From: an uncultured cyanobacterium
GTDB lineage: Bacteria; Cyanobacteriota; Cyanobacteriia; Cyanobacteriales; Geitlerinemataceae
Length of the DNA: 28,943 bases
Assembly (NCBI GenBank): GCA_937121005.1
Contig: CAKZKB010000577.1
Coordinates: 1-28,943, forward strand
Reading direction: 5' to 3'
The position numbers and the translations under genes are program-made. A model generated the notes under the pieces. The model saw only the letters and a program-made list of their open reading frames with translations. It was not told where the DNA came from and did not search any database. Below are positions 6,590-14,490 of this stretch, piece by piece. Numbering within the stretch: position 1 is the stretch's first letter; the number at the start of each line of letters is the position of its first letter.

Positions 6590-7753
6590 ATGATGCCTGA
6601 AACACAACCATTTGTCTGTGATGACACCAGTCGCATCTACTTGGAATTAACCGAAGAAGGCTTAAAACAAGCCTGGGCTGAAAGTGAATCTAGCGCCAGC
6701 GCTCGGGCTCGTTGGAAAAACTACATCGATCGAGTTTGCACCAACGCTATCTTACCATGGCTGCAAGAAGAAATCGATCCGGATGTCGCTGTGGTACGAG
6801 AGGCTTGGGGGATTGTTTCCGGCACAAAAGTATCTATCGGCACAGCAGAATTGGCGATTGTCCCTAGCGAGGTCATCGATACTCGCGAGTTTCGCGTTTC
6901 TAAAGAATGGATCGACCTTCCGAGTTGGATTGCCGATTACTATCTAGCCGTACAAGTGAACCTTGACGATGGGTGGATCGAGCTTGTGGGATACACAACC
7001 CACGAGACGTTAAAAAATCAAGGAGAATACGATGAGACCGATCGCGCTTACTGCTCGAGCGAAGAAAATTTAGTCGAACCGATTCTGTTGGCGGTGGCAC
7101 GGCAAGTTTGCCCCCAAGAGCCGACGAAGGCTCGCGTTCAATCCTTGCCCGAGTGTTCTTTACAAGAAGCAGAAGATTTAATGCAAGAAATTGGCTGTCA
7201 ATCTAGTGTAGTTACTCGTCTAGCCATTCCTTTTGAAAAATGGGGCGCTTTTCTAGAAAACAAGCACTGGCGGCAACAGCTTAGTCGCTTGGAGTGCAAC
7301 CTACTTGGCGAATCAGTGACTTCCTTGAGCCGTTGGCTAGAAGGTGTTGTAGAATCGGGGTGGCAGCTTCTCGATAACTTTGATTCTCTGGTTGGCAACC
7401 GGGAACTGGCATTTCGCTTTCGGGACTCTCGTTCGTCGAGTGCTTCGCGAGCCAAGCTGCTAGGTTCGCAGTTACAAGGAGGCGACGAGCGCGTTTTTTT
7501 AACTGTTTTTATTACCCCTATAGGAGCGAACAAAAATGAAGTTGAATTGCTGGTATTGCCGACCCCCGATTGTCTGCAACTTCCAGAAACTCTAGAAGTT
7601 GCCATCTTGGATGAAGATGGACAAGTTTGTATGCAAGCCAAATCCCAGGGACGGAGCAATTGTCGCTTAAAGTTTAATTGTTCTTCTGGCGATCGTTTTG
7701 ACCTTCAGGTCAGTTGGAACAATTTTGGAATGACCGAATCATTCGTAGTTTAA
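6590..7753 (+). CDS. DUF1822 family protein, 387 aa
   Basis: The opening resembles the DUF1822 family, a cyanobacterial family of unknown biochemical role that repeatedly sits beside sigma factors and CHASE2 proteins. It shows a helical N-terminus, then WIADYYLAVQVNLDDGWIELVGYTTHE, the typical conserved beta-rich core. No signal peptide or membrane segment is visible, so it is probably cytoplasmic. It is preceded by TTGGAGAAAA and ATGATG; either Met could start. It follows the sigma gene on the same strand after 187 bp and is 26 bp before the CHAT-CHASE2 gene, so those two are probably co-transcribed. It may modulate the sigma factor or the sensor; this is inference from repeated neighbourhood. 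Confidence 0.78.
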   Translation: MMPETQPFVCDDTSRIYLELTEEGLKQAWAESESSASARARWKNYIDRVCTNAILPWLQEEIDPDVAVVREAWGIVSGTKVSIGTAELAIVPSEVIDTREFRVSKEWIDLPSWIADYYLAVQVNLDDGWIELVGYTTHETLKNQGEYDETDRAYCSSEENLVEPILLAVARQVCPQEPTKARVQSLPECSLQEAEDLMQEIGCQSSVVTRLAIPFEKWGAFLENKHWRQQLSRLECNLLGESVTSLSRWLEGVVESGWQLLDNFDSLVGNRELAFRFRDSRSSSASRAKLLGSQLQGGDERVFLTVFITPIGANKNEVELLVLPTPDCLQLPETLEVAILDEDGQVCMQAKSQGRSNCRLKFNCSSGDRFDLQVSWNNFGMTESFVV

Positions 7754-7779
7754 CATTCTCAGCCATCAGGGTAAACACC

Positions 7780-9885
7780 ATGAAAAAACAAGCAATTTTA
7801 AGATTTGTTGGCAACCTTGACACTAGAGGCTTTCATGTCAGTTTAATTGTCCGATCGCAAAGCAACGGCTCTGTTCTCAGTTCTGTGGAAAAAACAGGGG
7901 GCTTGCCGACAAATGCAGCTTTATCGAGTTTGCTTAAAGCTCACTGGGAAGAAAAATATCGAAACTTGGGATCTCCTTCTCGTAAAATTGAACCCGTCAG
8001 TATTGAATGGGATGTAGACCCCGAACAATTGATTAAGGAGTGCAAGCAATCTCAAAAAGAATTGCTCGATCGTTTCAATCAGTGGTTAAACTCTCAAGAA
8101 TTCCAGGGAATTAAGGAGGAAATCCGAGATTCCCTCGGACGAGAAGACTCGGTTCAATTTCAAATTCGATCCAACGACGGAAGTTTGGAAAAACTTCCCT
8201 GGGAAGAGTCGGATTTAATTCGCCGCTATTCTCAAAGTGTTGTCACTTTTACGCCCATCGACTTCGGATCTCCCAATCGACAACCTTCACCATTTGGCAA
8301 GCAAGTTAAAGTTTTAGCCATTTTAGGGCATCGGCAAGGAATTAATGTAGAAGCAGATCGCCGTTTCTTAGAAAATTTGCCAAACGTTAACCCTAAATTT
8401 TTAGTCGAGCCCAGTCGCTCACAAATTAGTGAAGACTTATGGAATCAACCTTGGGATATTATCTTTTTTGCCGGACACAGCGAAACCGAAAATGAAACCG
8501 GAAAAATTTATATTAACCCCCAGGAAAGTTTGGAAATTTCCGAACTTTGGTATGGATTGAGGAAAGCGGTCGATCGCGGCTTAAAATTGGCTATTTTCAA
8601 CTCCTGCGACGGTTTGGGACTGACCCGAAAAATTGACGAACTCCAAATTCCACAAATGGTTGTCATGCGCGAACGAGTTCCCGATCGCGTCGCGCACGAG
8701 TTTTTAAAACATTTTCTGCAATCTTTTTCTGAAGGAAAACCCATCGAACTCTCCGTTCGCGAAGCCCGCGATCGCCTACAAGGTTTAGAAGGAGAATTAC
8801 CCTGTGCCAGTTGGTTGCCCGTTATTTATCAAGGTTGGGATATTGTCCCCCCAGTTTGGCCCAAACCTCAACTCAAACGAGGGAGTATCGCTCAACCGAT
8901 CGCCACGAGCCTGCTCTCTGCTATGCTCGTCATTATTGTCCGTTTTTTAGGCGGATTAGAGTATTTTGAACTCAAAGCACTTGACTATTTAATGCGTCTG
9001 CGTCCTGACGAAGGCCCGGATCCTCGACTTTTAATCGTGGAAATTGATGCCGAGTCCGTTCGCGAACAATTTCCCACAGGAGGAAGCAAGGAATCTATTA
9101 ATGACGAGAATCTCGAAGAATTATTGAAGAAGTTAGAAGAAGCAGGGTCGCCGAAAGTGATGGGCTTGAGTGTTTACCGAAATACCCCGATTGCTACCAA
9201 TCATCAATATTTAATTGATTCGTTTCAAGAGAACGATCGTCTAGTCCCGTTATGCAAACAAGCTGTCCCCAGTTTGGGATCTGAGAATGTGAAAGCCTCC
9301 GGTTTCTCTCCTCCTGCTGAAATACTGAAAAGAGATGACGACGGAAACGTTCTCCCCGATCGGTTCAAACACTTACAAAGCCGAGTGGGTTTTAGCGACG
9401 CTGTTGCCGATGGCGATAAAATTATTCGGCGGCATTTATTCAGATTACCTCCCGATTCTACGGGGGATTGTCCGGCAACCTTATCATTAGGCTTGGTCGT
9501 GGCGATGAGATACTTGAAAGACCGCAATATCGAACTTTCTCGTACCGAACAAGGATGGTATTATTTGGGAGACATCAAATTGCCCGGACTTGAGAATGGA
9601 GGTGGTGGCTATTCTCTTTTTAACTCTAACTATGATGGCAACAATCAGATTTTAATTAACTATCGTTCTTTGCCTTCGCTGGGTGATATTGCCGAACGAG
9701 TCACTCTCAGCGAAGTTTTAAGTGGTTCTGGACTCCCCAACAACCTTAGCGATCGCATTGTTCTCATCGGGCCGCATTTTTCCATTTTCGCCTTGATAGT
9801 ATGGAATTCGGGCCTCCAACTCCTCGGCGTAAGCCTCTGGATTAGTACGAGCGCGATTGGTTTCAATGAAAATTTCTTGCGCTAA
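7780..9885 (+). CDS. CHAT-CHASE2 protein, C-terminus replaced (truncated)
   Basis: Numbering is from the ATG at 7780 (701 aa). An N-terminal domain is followed by a CHAT (caspase-like peptidase) domain at about 170-355, with candidate catalytic H233 in FFAGHS and C276 in NSCDG. A transmembrane segment at about 376-395 leads into a CHASE2 extracytoplasmic sensor domain (about 400-660, starting ELKALDYLMRLRPDE and ending DRIVLIG). The genuine frame stops matching CHASE2 at about position 9770. The final ~38 residues are the antisense of a CAP-domain gene, so the usual C-terminal membrane segments are lost, although the accidental tail is hydrophobic. Probable design: an envelope stress sensor coupled to an internal protease. 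The truncated copy may be inactive or altered. Confidence 0.78.
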   Translation: MKKQAILRFVGNLDTRGFHVSLIVRSQSNGSVLSSVEKTGGLPTNAALSSLLKAHWEEKYRNLGSPSRKIEPVSIEWDVDPEQLIKECKQSQKELLDRFNQWLNSQEFQGIKEEIRDSLGREDSVQFQIRSNDGSLEKLPWEESDLIRRYSQSVVTFTPIDFGSPNRQPSPFGKQVKVLAILGHRQGINVEADRRFLENLPNVNPKFLVEPSRSQISEDLWNQPWDIIFFAGHSETENETGKIYINPQESLEISELWYGLRKAVDRGLKLAIFNSCDGLGLTRKIDELQIPQMVVMRERVPDRVAHEFLKHFLQSFSEGKPIELSVREARDRLQGLEGELPCASWLPVIYQGWDIVPPVWPKPQLKRGSIAQPIATSLLSAMLVIIVRFLGGLEYFELKALDYLMRLRPDEGPDPRLLIVEIDAESVREQFPTGGSKESINDENLEELLKKLEEAGSPKVMGLSVYRNTPIATNHQYLIDSFQENDRLVPLCKQAVPSLGSENVKASGFSPPAEILKRDDDGNVLPDRFKHLQSRVGFSDAVADGDKIIRRHLFRLPPDSTGDCPATLSLGLVVAMRYLKDRNIELSRTEQGWYYLGDIKLPGLENGGGGYSLFNSNYDGNNQILINYRSLPSLGDIAERVTLSEVLSGSGLPNNLSDRIVLIGPHFSIFALIVWNSGLQLLGVSLWISTSAIGFNENFLR

Positions 9886-10146
9886 CTTCTCAAAGTCGAT
9901 CGAGGTTTCTGGTTCTGCATATTCGCTCGGATGGGTACGAACCCGATTGATTTCAGCAATAATTTCCGATTCCAGAGTGGCCCAGTTGTTAGCAGCCACC
10001 AACGGAGTGGCCTCTATAGAGGCAATAGGTTCGTTAGAAGTGCCTGAAAGCCGATTGTGCGCCTGAGTCGGGGAAATAGTGGCCGAGGCTAAGATTGCAG
10101 TCGCTATTGACGTACCCAAAAGTAGGGTCTGTTTTAGGCGTTTCAT
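9718..10146 (-). pseudogene. Secreted CAP/SCP-domain protein, truncated
   Basis: The start is set at the ATG at 10146, which has GAGG in GAGAGGAAATAAAACC just upstream; a second ATG lies 18 bases earlier. Residues 1-30 form a signal peptide (MKRLKQTLLLG, hydrophobic core, then SPTQAHN). The mature part contains two CAP-domain helix motifs, EIIAEINRVRTHPSEYAEP and EIFIETNRARTNPEAYAEEL, the usual beginning of secreted CAP (SCP/PR1) proteins. At about 9770 the frame runs into the antisense of the CHASE2 gene and stops, so most of the CAP domain is missing. Conserved element copy A lies about 110 bp upstream. The gene may still be transcribed, but the product is a fragment. Confidence 0.65.
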
Positions 10147-10257
10147 GGTTTTATTTCCTCTCATGCAAGAGAAATTTGTCCGGTAGCAGTGAGAAATGAT
10201 TCATTCCGATCGCACTTCCTAGTTGGAGAGCGCACGACCGATCTCTATTTCTTTTTG

Positions 10258-10298
10258 CTCTAATTCTTTAGAGGTGCAATTGAACTGACTTATGCACT
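10258..10298 (-). promoter_or_regulatory. Conserved 41-bp element copy A (upstream of the CAP gene)
   Basis: On the minus strand: AGTGCATAA, an 11-nt spacer, TGCACCTCTAA, then AGAATTAGAG. It holds two nested symmetries: GTGCA/TGCAC arms 14 nt apart, and CTCTAA/TTAGAG arms 4 nt apart. It lies about 112 bp upstream of the CAP gene start. Confidence 0.7.
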
Positions 10299-10333
10299 CT
10301 TCTTGAAAAGTTTTATTCTGCTAAATCCGATTC

Positions 10334-10591
10334 TTAGACTGAGCGAGTCGAAAGGGAAACGCGCGTACCGGCTGGTTCGCGATCTCCAGGTCTCCCACGA
10401 TCGGGTGGTGTCCAGTTCGAGATTGATGTGGGTGGAATGCTAGTCACTTGACAATGTTGCTCTGAACACTTTGTAGAGCTAAAATCGGGAGTGATACTGC
10501 TCCAAAAATGGCTCGTTGGAGCTTCGGTCAAAGTTGACGTTGCAGCAGCCAGTGACGAACATACCAGTATCATCAGTTTCGAGTAACTCAT
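10334..10591 (-). CDS. Small secreted protein with DUF928-like PPDRGRPG motif, 85 aa
   Basis: An N-terminal signal-peptide-like segment (MSYSKLMILVCSSLAAATS) is followed by a Ser/Thr/Pro-rich region and, near the end, PPDRGRPGDREPAGTR. This resembles the PPxRGxPGxRxxxGTR motif that opens the DUF928 domain of cyanobacterial secreted proteins, which often lie beside CHAT/CHASE2 genes. DUF928 proteins are usually several times longer, so this is either a truncated DUF928 gene or a small protein sharing the motif. The ATG at 10591 has AAGGGAA upstream, and conserved element copy B lies 27 bp before it, so the gene appears to be expressed. Confidence 0.55.
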   Translation of the reverse strand: MSYSKLMILVCSSLAAATSTLTEAPTSHFWSSITPDFSSTKCSEQHCQVTSIPPTSISNWTPPDRGRPGDREPAGTRVSLSTRSV

Positions 10592-10617
10592 TGTGGAATT
10601 TCCCTTAGTTTTCCTGC

Positions 10618-10658
10618 CTCTAATGAATTAGAGGTGCAATGAATTACATTTATGCACT
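10618..10658 (-). promoter_or_regulatory. Conserved 41-bp element copy B (upstream of the DUF928-like gene)
   Basis: On the minus strand: AGTGCATAA, an 11-nt spacer, TGCACCTCTAA, then TTCATTAGAG. The arms GTGCA/TGCAC and CTCTAAT/ATTAGAG are both perfect. It ends 27 bp before the ATG. Confidence 0.7.
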
Positions 10659-10859
10659 ACGGGATTCAATCCGGCAGTCCCCAAAAAGGAACCTGCTTTG
10701 GGCGGCAGATCTTGTTAAATGTTCGATCGATATCTAATCCGCACCTCAACAGCAGGTTATCCTGATGGAGCAAACTCTCTCAGGAACAACAGTTCGCGGT
10801 TTCAGTTTTTCTGTCTACAAGCCCAGGATTTGATAGATAAAACCCAAATACAATCGAAA

Positions 10860-10885
10860 AGGCGACTCACTTCCATGAGTCGCCT
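10860..10885. terminator. Bidirectional Rho-independent terminator
   Basis: AGGCGACTCA (10860-10869) and TGAGTCGCCT (10876-10885) form a perfect 10-bp stem with loop CTTCCA. It is followed by CGATTTTT on the plus strand and TTTTCG on the minus strand. It most likely ends transcription of the pentapeptide gene arriving from the right. The rest of 10659-10937 shows no gene. Confidence 0.85.
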
Positions 10886-10937
10886 CGATTTTTATCTAGT
10901 AATTGCAAAAGTCGATCTGAATATCTTCATTCCGAAA

Positions 10938-11516
10938 TTACCACAAACGACCGCTAGCTGAGTTAATTGCATTTTCTGGTTCGCCAATTGCATTGTCTTC
11001 TTCGATAAACAAGTGAGCTAGCGAAGTTTCCCCATTGCAGTTTTCGTACAGATGCGTTCCATCTGGAAGAGTTGCTTGGCACATATAGGTTCCAGTCAAA
11101 ATCGGATTCCGAACCGTTGCACCTGTCAAATTAGTTGCTTCTAAATAGGCTTGCGTAAAATCTGTGGAGACCAGAGTAGATTCTTCCAAATTGGCATAGC
11201 TCAAATGAGCGTATTGGAAGTTGGTACTCGTGAGATCGGCTCGCCGCAGATTGGCATAGTTCAACACCGCACTGTTCAAGTTGGCATCCTGTAGGTTGGC
11301 TCCCGCAAGATTGGCATCGGTTAAATTTGCACCCATTAAATTTGCATCTTGCAAGTCCTCACCTGCTAAATTCGCTCCACTCAGATCGCATCCCGGACAA
11401 GCATTTTCAGTGCGGAGCTTTTGCAAATCGGTGGGATTGACAGCCTGTCCCGGCCGAGATAGACCGACAAAGGTTAGCGTTAGCAAGGTTACAAGAGTGG
11501 CGATGGGGCGTTTCAT
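10938..11516 (-). CDS. Secreted pentapeptide-repeat protein, 192 aa
   Basis: The ATG at 11516 (MKRPIATLVTLL) is chosen because it begins a signal peptide and has GGAG 12 bases upstream; an in-frame ATG at 11573 lies inside the conserved upstream element. After the leader comes the CPGCDLSGANLAG opening common in exported cyanobacterial pentapeptide proteins, then about 16 A(D/N)LXX-type repeats that should form a right-handed beta helix. A C-terminal LPDGTHLYENC stretch follows. Cys residues in CPGC and near the C-terminus could form disulfides in the periplasm. Conserved element copy C lies 52 bp upstream and terminator 10860-10885 downstream, so it is monocistronic. Confidence 0.85.
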   Translation of the reverse strand: MKRPIATLVTLLTLTFVGLSRPGQAVNPTDLQKLRTENACPGCDLSGANLAGEDLQDANLMGANLTDANLAGANLQDANLNSAVLNYANLRRADLTSTNFQYAHLSYANLEESTLVSTDFTQAYLEATNLTGATVRNPILTGTYMCQATLPDGTHLYENCNGETSLAHLFIEEDNAIGEPENAINSASGRLW

Positions 11517-11567
11517 AGTTTCTACTCCAGTCAGAGCGTAGAGTTTTAACAACGAGGGCGTGACCTC

Positions 11568-11608
11568 CTCCAATAACTAAGAGGTGCGATCGATGCTGGT
11601 TATGCACT
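11568..11608 (-). promoter_or_regulatory. Conserved 41-bp element copy C (upstream of the pentapeptide gene)
   Basis: On the minus strand: AGTGCATAA, an 11-nt spacer, CGCACCTCTTA, then GTTATTGGAG. The outer symmetry is kept with one mismatch and the inner one is degenerate. It lies 52 bp upstream of the ATG. The remaining gap to 11763 holds only a weak AAACCC/GGGTTT hairpin. Confidence 0.65.
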
Positions 11609-11763
11609 ATGGCGCTGTGAAATTGGTCAAAAATCCGAGCGGCTCCCTTCAAACCCACTTCACATCAGGGTTTGGCTCGTCGCAACATCTCCATCGATTC
11701 CTTTTCTCTTTTCTCTATGGACGATCGCCACCTCATGTAAATTCTTTCACTAGGTTAGATCCA

Positions 11764-12429
11764 CTAAAGAGGCGAAGGCGGCGATATCGTTTCGCCCTTT
11801 TGTTGGTGGTCGGGAAACTTCATTTTCCCGACTTCTCCCCCCTCACGCTCCACTGGAGACAGCATCGCCAAGCTAGACACCGCCCCAAGCACCTGTTCGT
11901 CCCTCACCTCCAAATAAGCGTTCAATTGCCCTAAATCCCGATGTCCCGACACTTCGGCTATCACTCGCAAGGGGATGTTGTTATCGCTCATCTGGGTTAA
12001 AGCGGTACGTCGGAAGCTGTGGGTTGACGCACCCTCGATGCCGACGCGATCGCACGCTTTACGGAATATCCGCGCCCCACTGTCGCTATGGAGATGACCG
12101 CCCCGGCGACCGGGAAACAGGTAGGTTAACCCGGCTTCCGGTTCGTAGGCGGCCAGTAAATGTCGTAAATCTTCAATGACGGGAATCGTGCGCGTGGCCA
12201 GCTTCCCTTTGGTGTTGCGTTTTCGCAGGGTCAAATGGGAGCGCACGATTCCCGAATGGGTGTAAACGTCCTCGGTTCGCAGGCTACAGGCTTCGTTCAC
12301 CCGGCAAGCGCTATAGAGCATGATGGCGAACAAGACGCGATCTCGCAGCGTCTTCAATCCCCCAGAAAACAATGCCTGAATTTCCGATGCGGTGAGGATT
12401 TTGGCTTTCCCGTGCCGATCTCTTTTCAT
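11764..12429 (-). CDS. Tyrosine recombinase, catalytic domain only, 221 aa
   Basis: All catalytic residues of the phage-integrase family are visible: R43 in SACRVNEA, K75 in the beta-hairpin RNTKGKLATR, H137 and R140 in THSFRRT, H163 in SGHRDL and Y172 in NAYLEV. The protein starts directly at the catalytic domain (KILTASEIQALF) and lacks the N-terminal SAM-like core-binding domain of XerC/D. The last ~40 residues are a Pro/Lys-rich tail. Likely roles are plasmid dimer resolution or cassette integration. It is a second, quite different tyrosine recombinase from the protelomerase-like gene. ATG preceded by AAGGG. Confidence 0.85.
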   Translation of the reverse strand: MKRDRHGKAKILTASEIQALFSGGLKTLRDRVLFAIMLYSACRVNEACSLRTEDVYTHSGIVRSHLTLRKRNTKGKLATRTIPVIEDLRHLLAAYEPEAGLTYLFPGRRGGHLHSDSGARIFRKACDRVGIEGASTHSFRRTALTQMSDNNIPLRVIAEVSGHRDLGQLNAYLEVRDEQVLGAVSSLAMLSPVEREGGEVGKMKFPDHQQKGETISPPSPL

Positions 12430-12525
12430 TGCCCTTGCCCGTGCCTGTTCTTTGGATCTACCACACGGGGGACACGAAGGGCACGTCGCTTCGCCCCTTG
12501 CGAACGTATTTACAGGAGGTGTGTT

Positions 12526-13437
12526 TTACCCTTCAGCTTCATCGAGCCAGCGCACTAAATCGGCTTCGCTGTCGAGATCGAATAAAGCCTCGCTCAAATC
12601 CTCAACGCGATCGATGGGCAAACGACGTACTCGCTCAATTAAAGACTCATCAACGGCTCCAAAACGGCGGCGTAGCAATCGCAAGGCTAAGGACATTTCT
12701 CGTTCGATACCTCGTTCGAGCCCTTCGGAAATTCCTTGCTCGGTAGCGGTTTGCAGGCGTTCTTGGAACAATGGGGATAATTGCATGACGAATTCTCGAT
12801 CCTCTGTATCTAGGTCTTGACGGGCTTCAAAGTTAGCGAACAAATCCGCTAGCAATAACAAAACGCTGTCTTTGTAGGGCGTACCATCGGGTAGTGCTTT
12901 AAACTCGGATACCGCTCGCTTTTGCACGTTCCCCCTTCCCAACAATCGCAGCCATAAGGTTTCTGGGGTAACGGGCAGTTGGTGGATAACGACAATGGAC
13001 GTTTTCAACGATTCGGGCAACGGGTAAATTCCTTTGTCTGCCTCCACTGTAGCACCGAAGCCCGACCGCAGCGCCGGGGACGCGGTGGGCGTGAGAATCC
13101 ACAACCGACACAGTTCCGAGTCCGACTGGGGGGCGTTCTCTCGCTTGGCCAGCCGTTCGACTTCGGCTTGGAAGTCGAGCAGTTTGCTGATGCAAGCGCG
13201 AACCTCCCCCGCCGTCACGGGGTTGCGAAAGGGCTCGAACAGCGCTGCGGTGGCCACCATTTTACCGAGCCAGCCCAAGGCGGCGATCGTCTGGGGGTCT
13301 CGACGTTCGGGAACGAACAGCACGTCGATCTGGCGCACTTCGGCTCCCACGTCGCGACTGATTTCTGCTTGGCCGAGGGGCGAGAGCAGTTCCGACAAGT
13401 ATTGCTTGGCAAATCGATCGTGGATAAATCTCGTCAA
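12526..13437 (-). CDS. DUF4351 / Rpn-type PD-(D/E)XK nuclease-like protein, 303 aa
   Basis: The N-terminus FIHDRFAKQYLSELLSPLG, followed by an E..RQIDVLFVP stretch, matches the PD-(D/E)XK-like domain of cyanobacterial Rpn/DUF4351 proteins. The C-terminal 60 residues (LALRLLRRRFGAVDESLIERVRRL... then DLVRWLDEA) match the DUF4351 tail. Such proteins are numerous in cyanobacteria and are thought to be related to recombination-promoting nucleases; the substrate is unknown. The start is a TTG at 13437 with GAAGGG close upstream; no better ATG is available. Single gene, 87 bp after the end of the next upstream gene. Confidence 0.8.
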   Translation of the reverse strand: MTRFIHDRFAKQYLSELLSPLGQAEISRDVGAEVRQIDVLFVPERRDPQTIAALGWLGKMVATAALFEPFRNPVTAGEVRACISKLLDFQAEVERLAKRENAPQSDSELCRLWILTPTASPALRSGFGATVEADKGIYPLPESLKTSIVVIHQLPVTPETLWLRLLGRGNVQKRAVSEFKALPDGTPYKDSVLLLLADLFANFEARQDLDTEDREFVMQLSPLFQERLQTATEQGISEGLERGIEREMSLALRLLRRRFGAVDESLIERVRRLPIDRVEDLSEALFDLDSEADLVRWLDEAEG

Positions 13438-13524
13438 GTCCCTTCGTTCCCGCTCACGTCCCCTGTAATTGTACGCTTTTCTGCCCTCGACAGAGTTTCT
13501 ATTGGCCCATGGGGGCGATCGCCC

Positions 13525-14037
13525 TCAGCTAAACACCGACTCCTTCATCTCCTTTGTCTCCTCAGCCGTGGCCTTGTCCCCCAGTTCGCCGGAGGACGTA
13601 CCGCGTTCGGCTTCAGCGCGAGCCTGAGCTAGAGGCCCCTGTTGGGGTTCGGACTCCGCTTTCTCAGAAGGGGCAACAGCGATCGCCCCGGACTCGCTGA
13701 CTTCCTCTACCAGCGCTTCGGCAAACCCGCGCAATTCATCAGACGGACGCGGCGGGGGCAACAGATCCCCGGCGGCGCTACGAATGCGGCTGATTTCGTC
13801 TTCCAATTGCCCGATACTTATCAGGCATTGTCGCCGCTTTTCCTGGTCGCTGAGACGATCGTCCTCCAGGCTGGCATACGGCGTAAACACCATGCGACAG
13901 ACCCGGAAAACAGCATCGCGCACGGGTTCGGGCAAGCGGCTCAAAAACCACACCCAATAGGCATCGGGCGAACCCGAACGCGGCTGGTAACGACCGAGAT
14001 CGAGATCGATACTCAGTCGTTCGGGCATTCTAGCCAT
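13525..14037 (-). CDS. Hypothetical protein beside mob genes, 170 aa
   Basis: No family recognised. The N-terminal two thirds are helical and ordered (WVWFLSRLPEPVRDAVFRVCRMVF, then a helix from EKRRQCLISIGQLEDEISRI). The last ~60 residues are an acidic/Ala-rich disordered tail. The ATG overlaps the 3' end of the 158-aa gene by eight bases, so the two are coupled. Position beside the divergent relaxase suggests a plasmid-transfer or maintenance role; this is inference. Confidence 0.6.
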   Translation of the reverse strand: MARMPERLSIDLDLGRYQPRSGSPDAYWVWFLSRLPEPVRDAVFRVCRMVFTPYASLEDDRLSDQEKRRQCLISIGQLEDEISRIRSAAGDLLPPPRPSDELRGFAEALVEEVSESGAIAVAPSEKAESEPQQGPLAQARAEAERGTSSGELGDKATAEETKEMKESVFS

Positions 14038-14482
14038 TGCCCACCTCCGCTAACTGACGATCTCCATATTTCTCGCGCAACGCAGCGAGCTTTTCGTCTC
14101 GATAGGCGACAAATTGGGAGTAGGCATCCGCTAAGCGAGCGAACAAGCCATCCTGACCGTTTTCTTCCTTGCCGAACTCTTCGTTAAGAAACTCTTGCAA
14201 CTCGATACCGCCCCAGTAAATTTGTCCGTCTTCTTTGAAGTAAGAAATCAGTTCGTTCTGGAAGAACAACGCGCCTCCACCGGATACAATGGGGTCGTCA
14301 ATGTAGGGGGGTCGCCGTTCGTCTAACTGTTCTTTGACGCGCTGCCAGTAGTTAGCTTTAGCTTTTTCAATGGCAGCAATTAACTCCTCGATTTCAGCTT
14401 TTCGCCCCCGTTCGCTGCGAGAGCGCAACAAGTTCAGCAAGTGGGGATTGTCATCGGCGAGATGGAACCGAGACCGAAACAC
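14030..14482 (-). CDS. Hypothetical protein divergent from mob genes, about 150 aa
   Basis: No family recognised. The sequence is helical and charged, with FRSRFHLADDNPHLLNLLRSRSERGRK near the start, a long helix (EIEELIAAIEKAKANYWQ), and a Tyr/Asp-rich centre. A GTG at 14482 is the likelier start; another in-frame GTG at 14506 would overlap the divergent MobC-like ORF. It is coupled to the 170-aa gene downstream by an eight-base overlap. Start position is uncertain. Confidence 0.55.
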   Translation of the reverse strand: MFRSRFHLADDNPHLLNLLRSRSERGRKAEIEELIAAIEKAKANYWQRVKEQLDERRPPYIDDPIVSGGGALFFQNELISYFKEDGQIYWGGIELQEFLNEEFGKEENGQDGLFARLADAYSQFVAYRDEKLAALREKYGDRQLAEVGNG

Positions 14483-14490
14483 GGCGGCGT

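Noticed and set aside
12235..13632. Long plus-strand open frames opposite the recombinase and DUF4351 genes
   Set aside because: Antisense shadows of well-supported minus-strand genes; no family resemblance.
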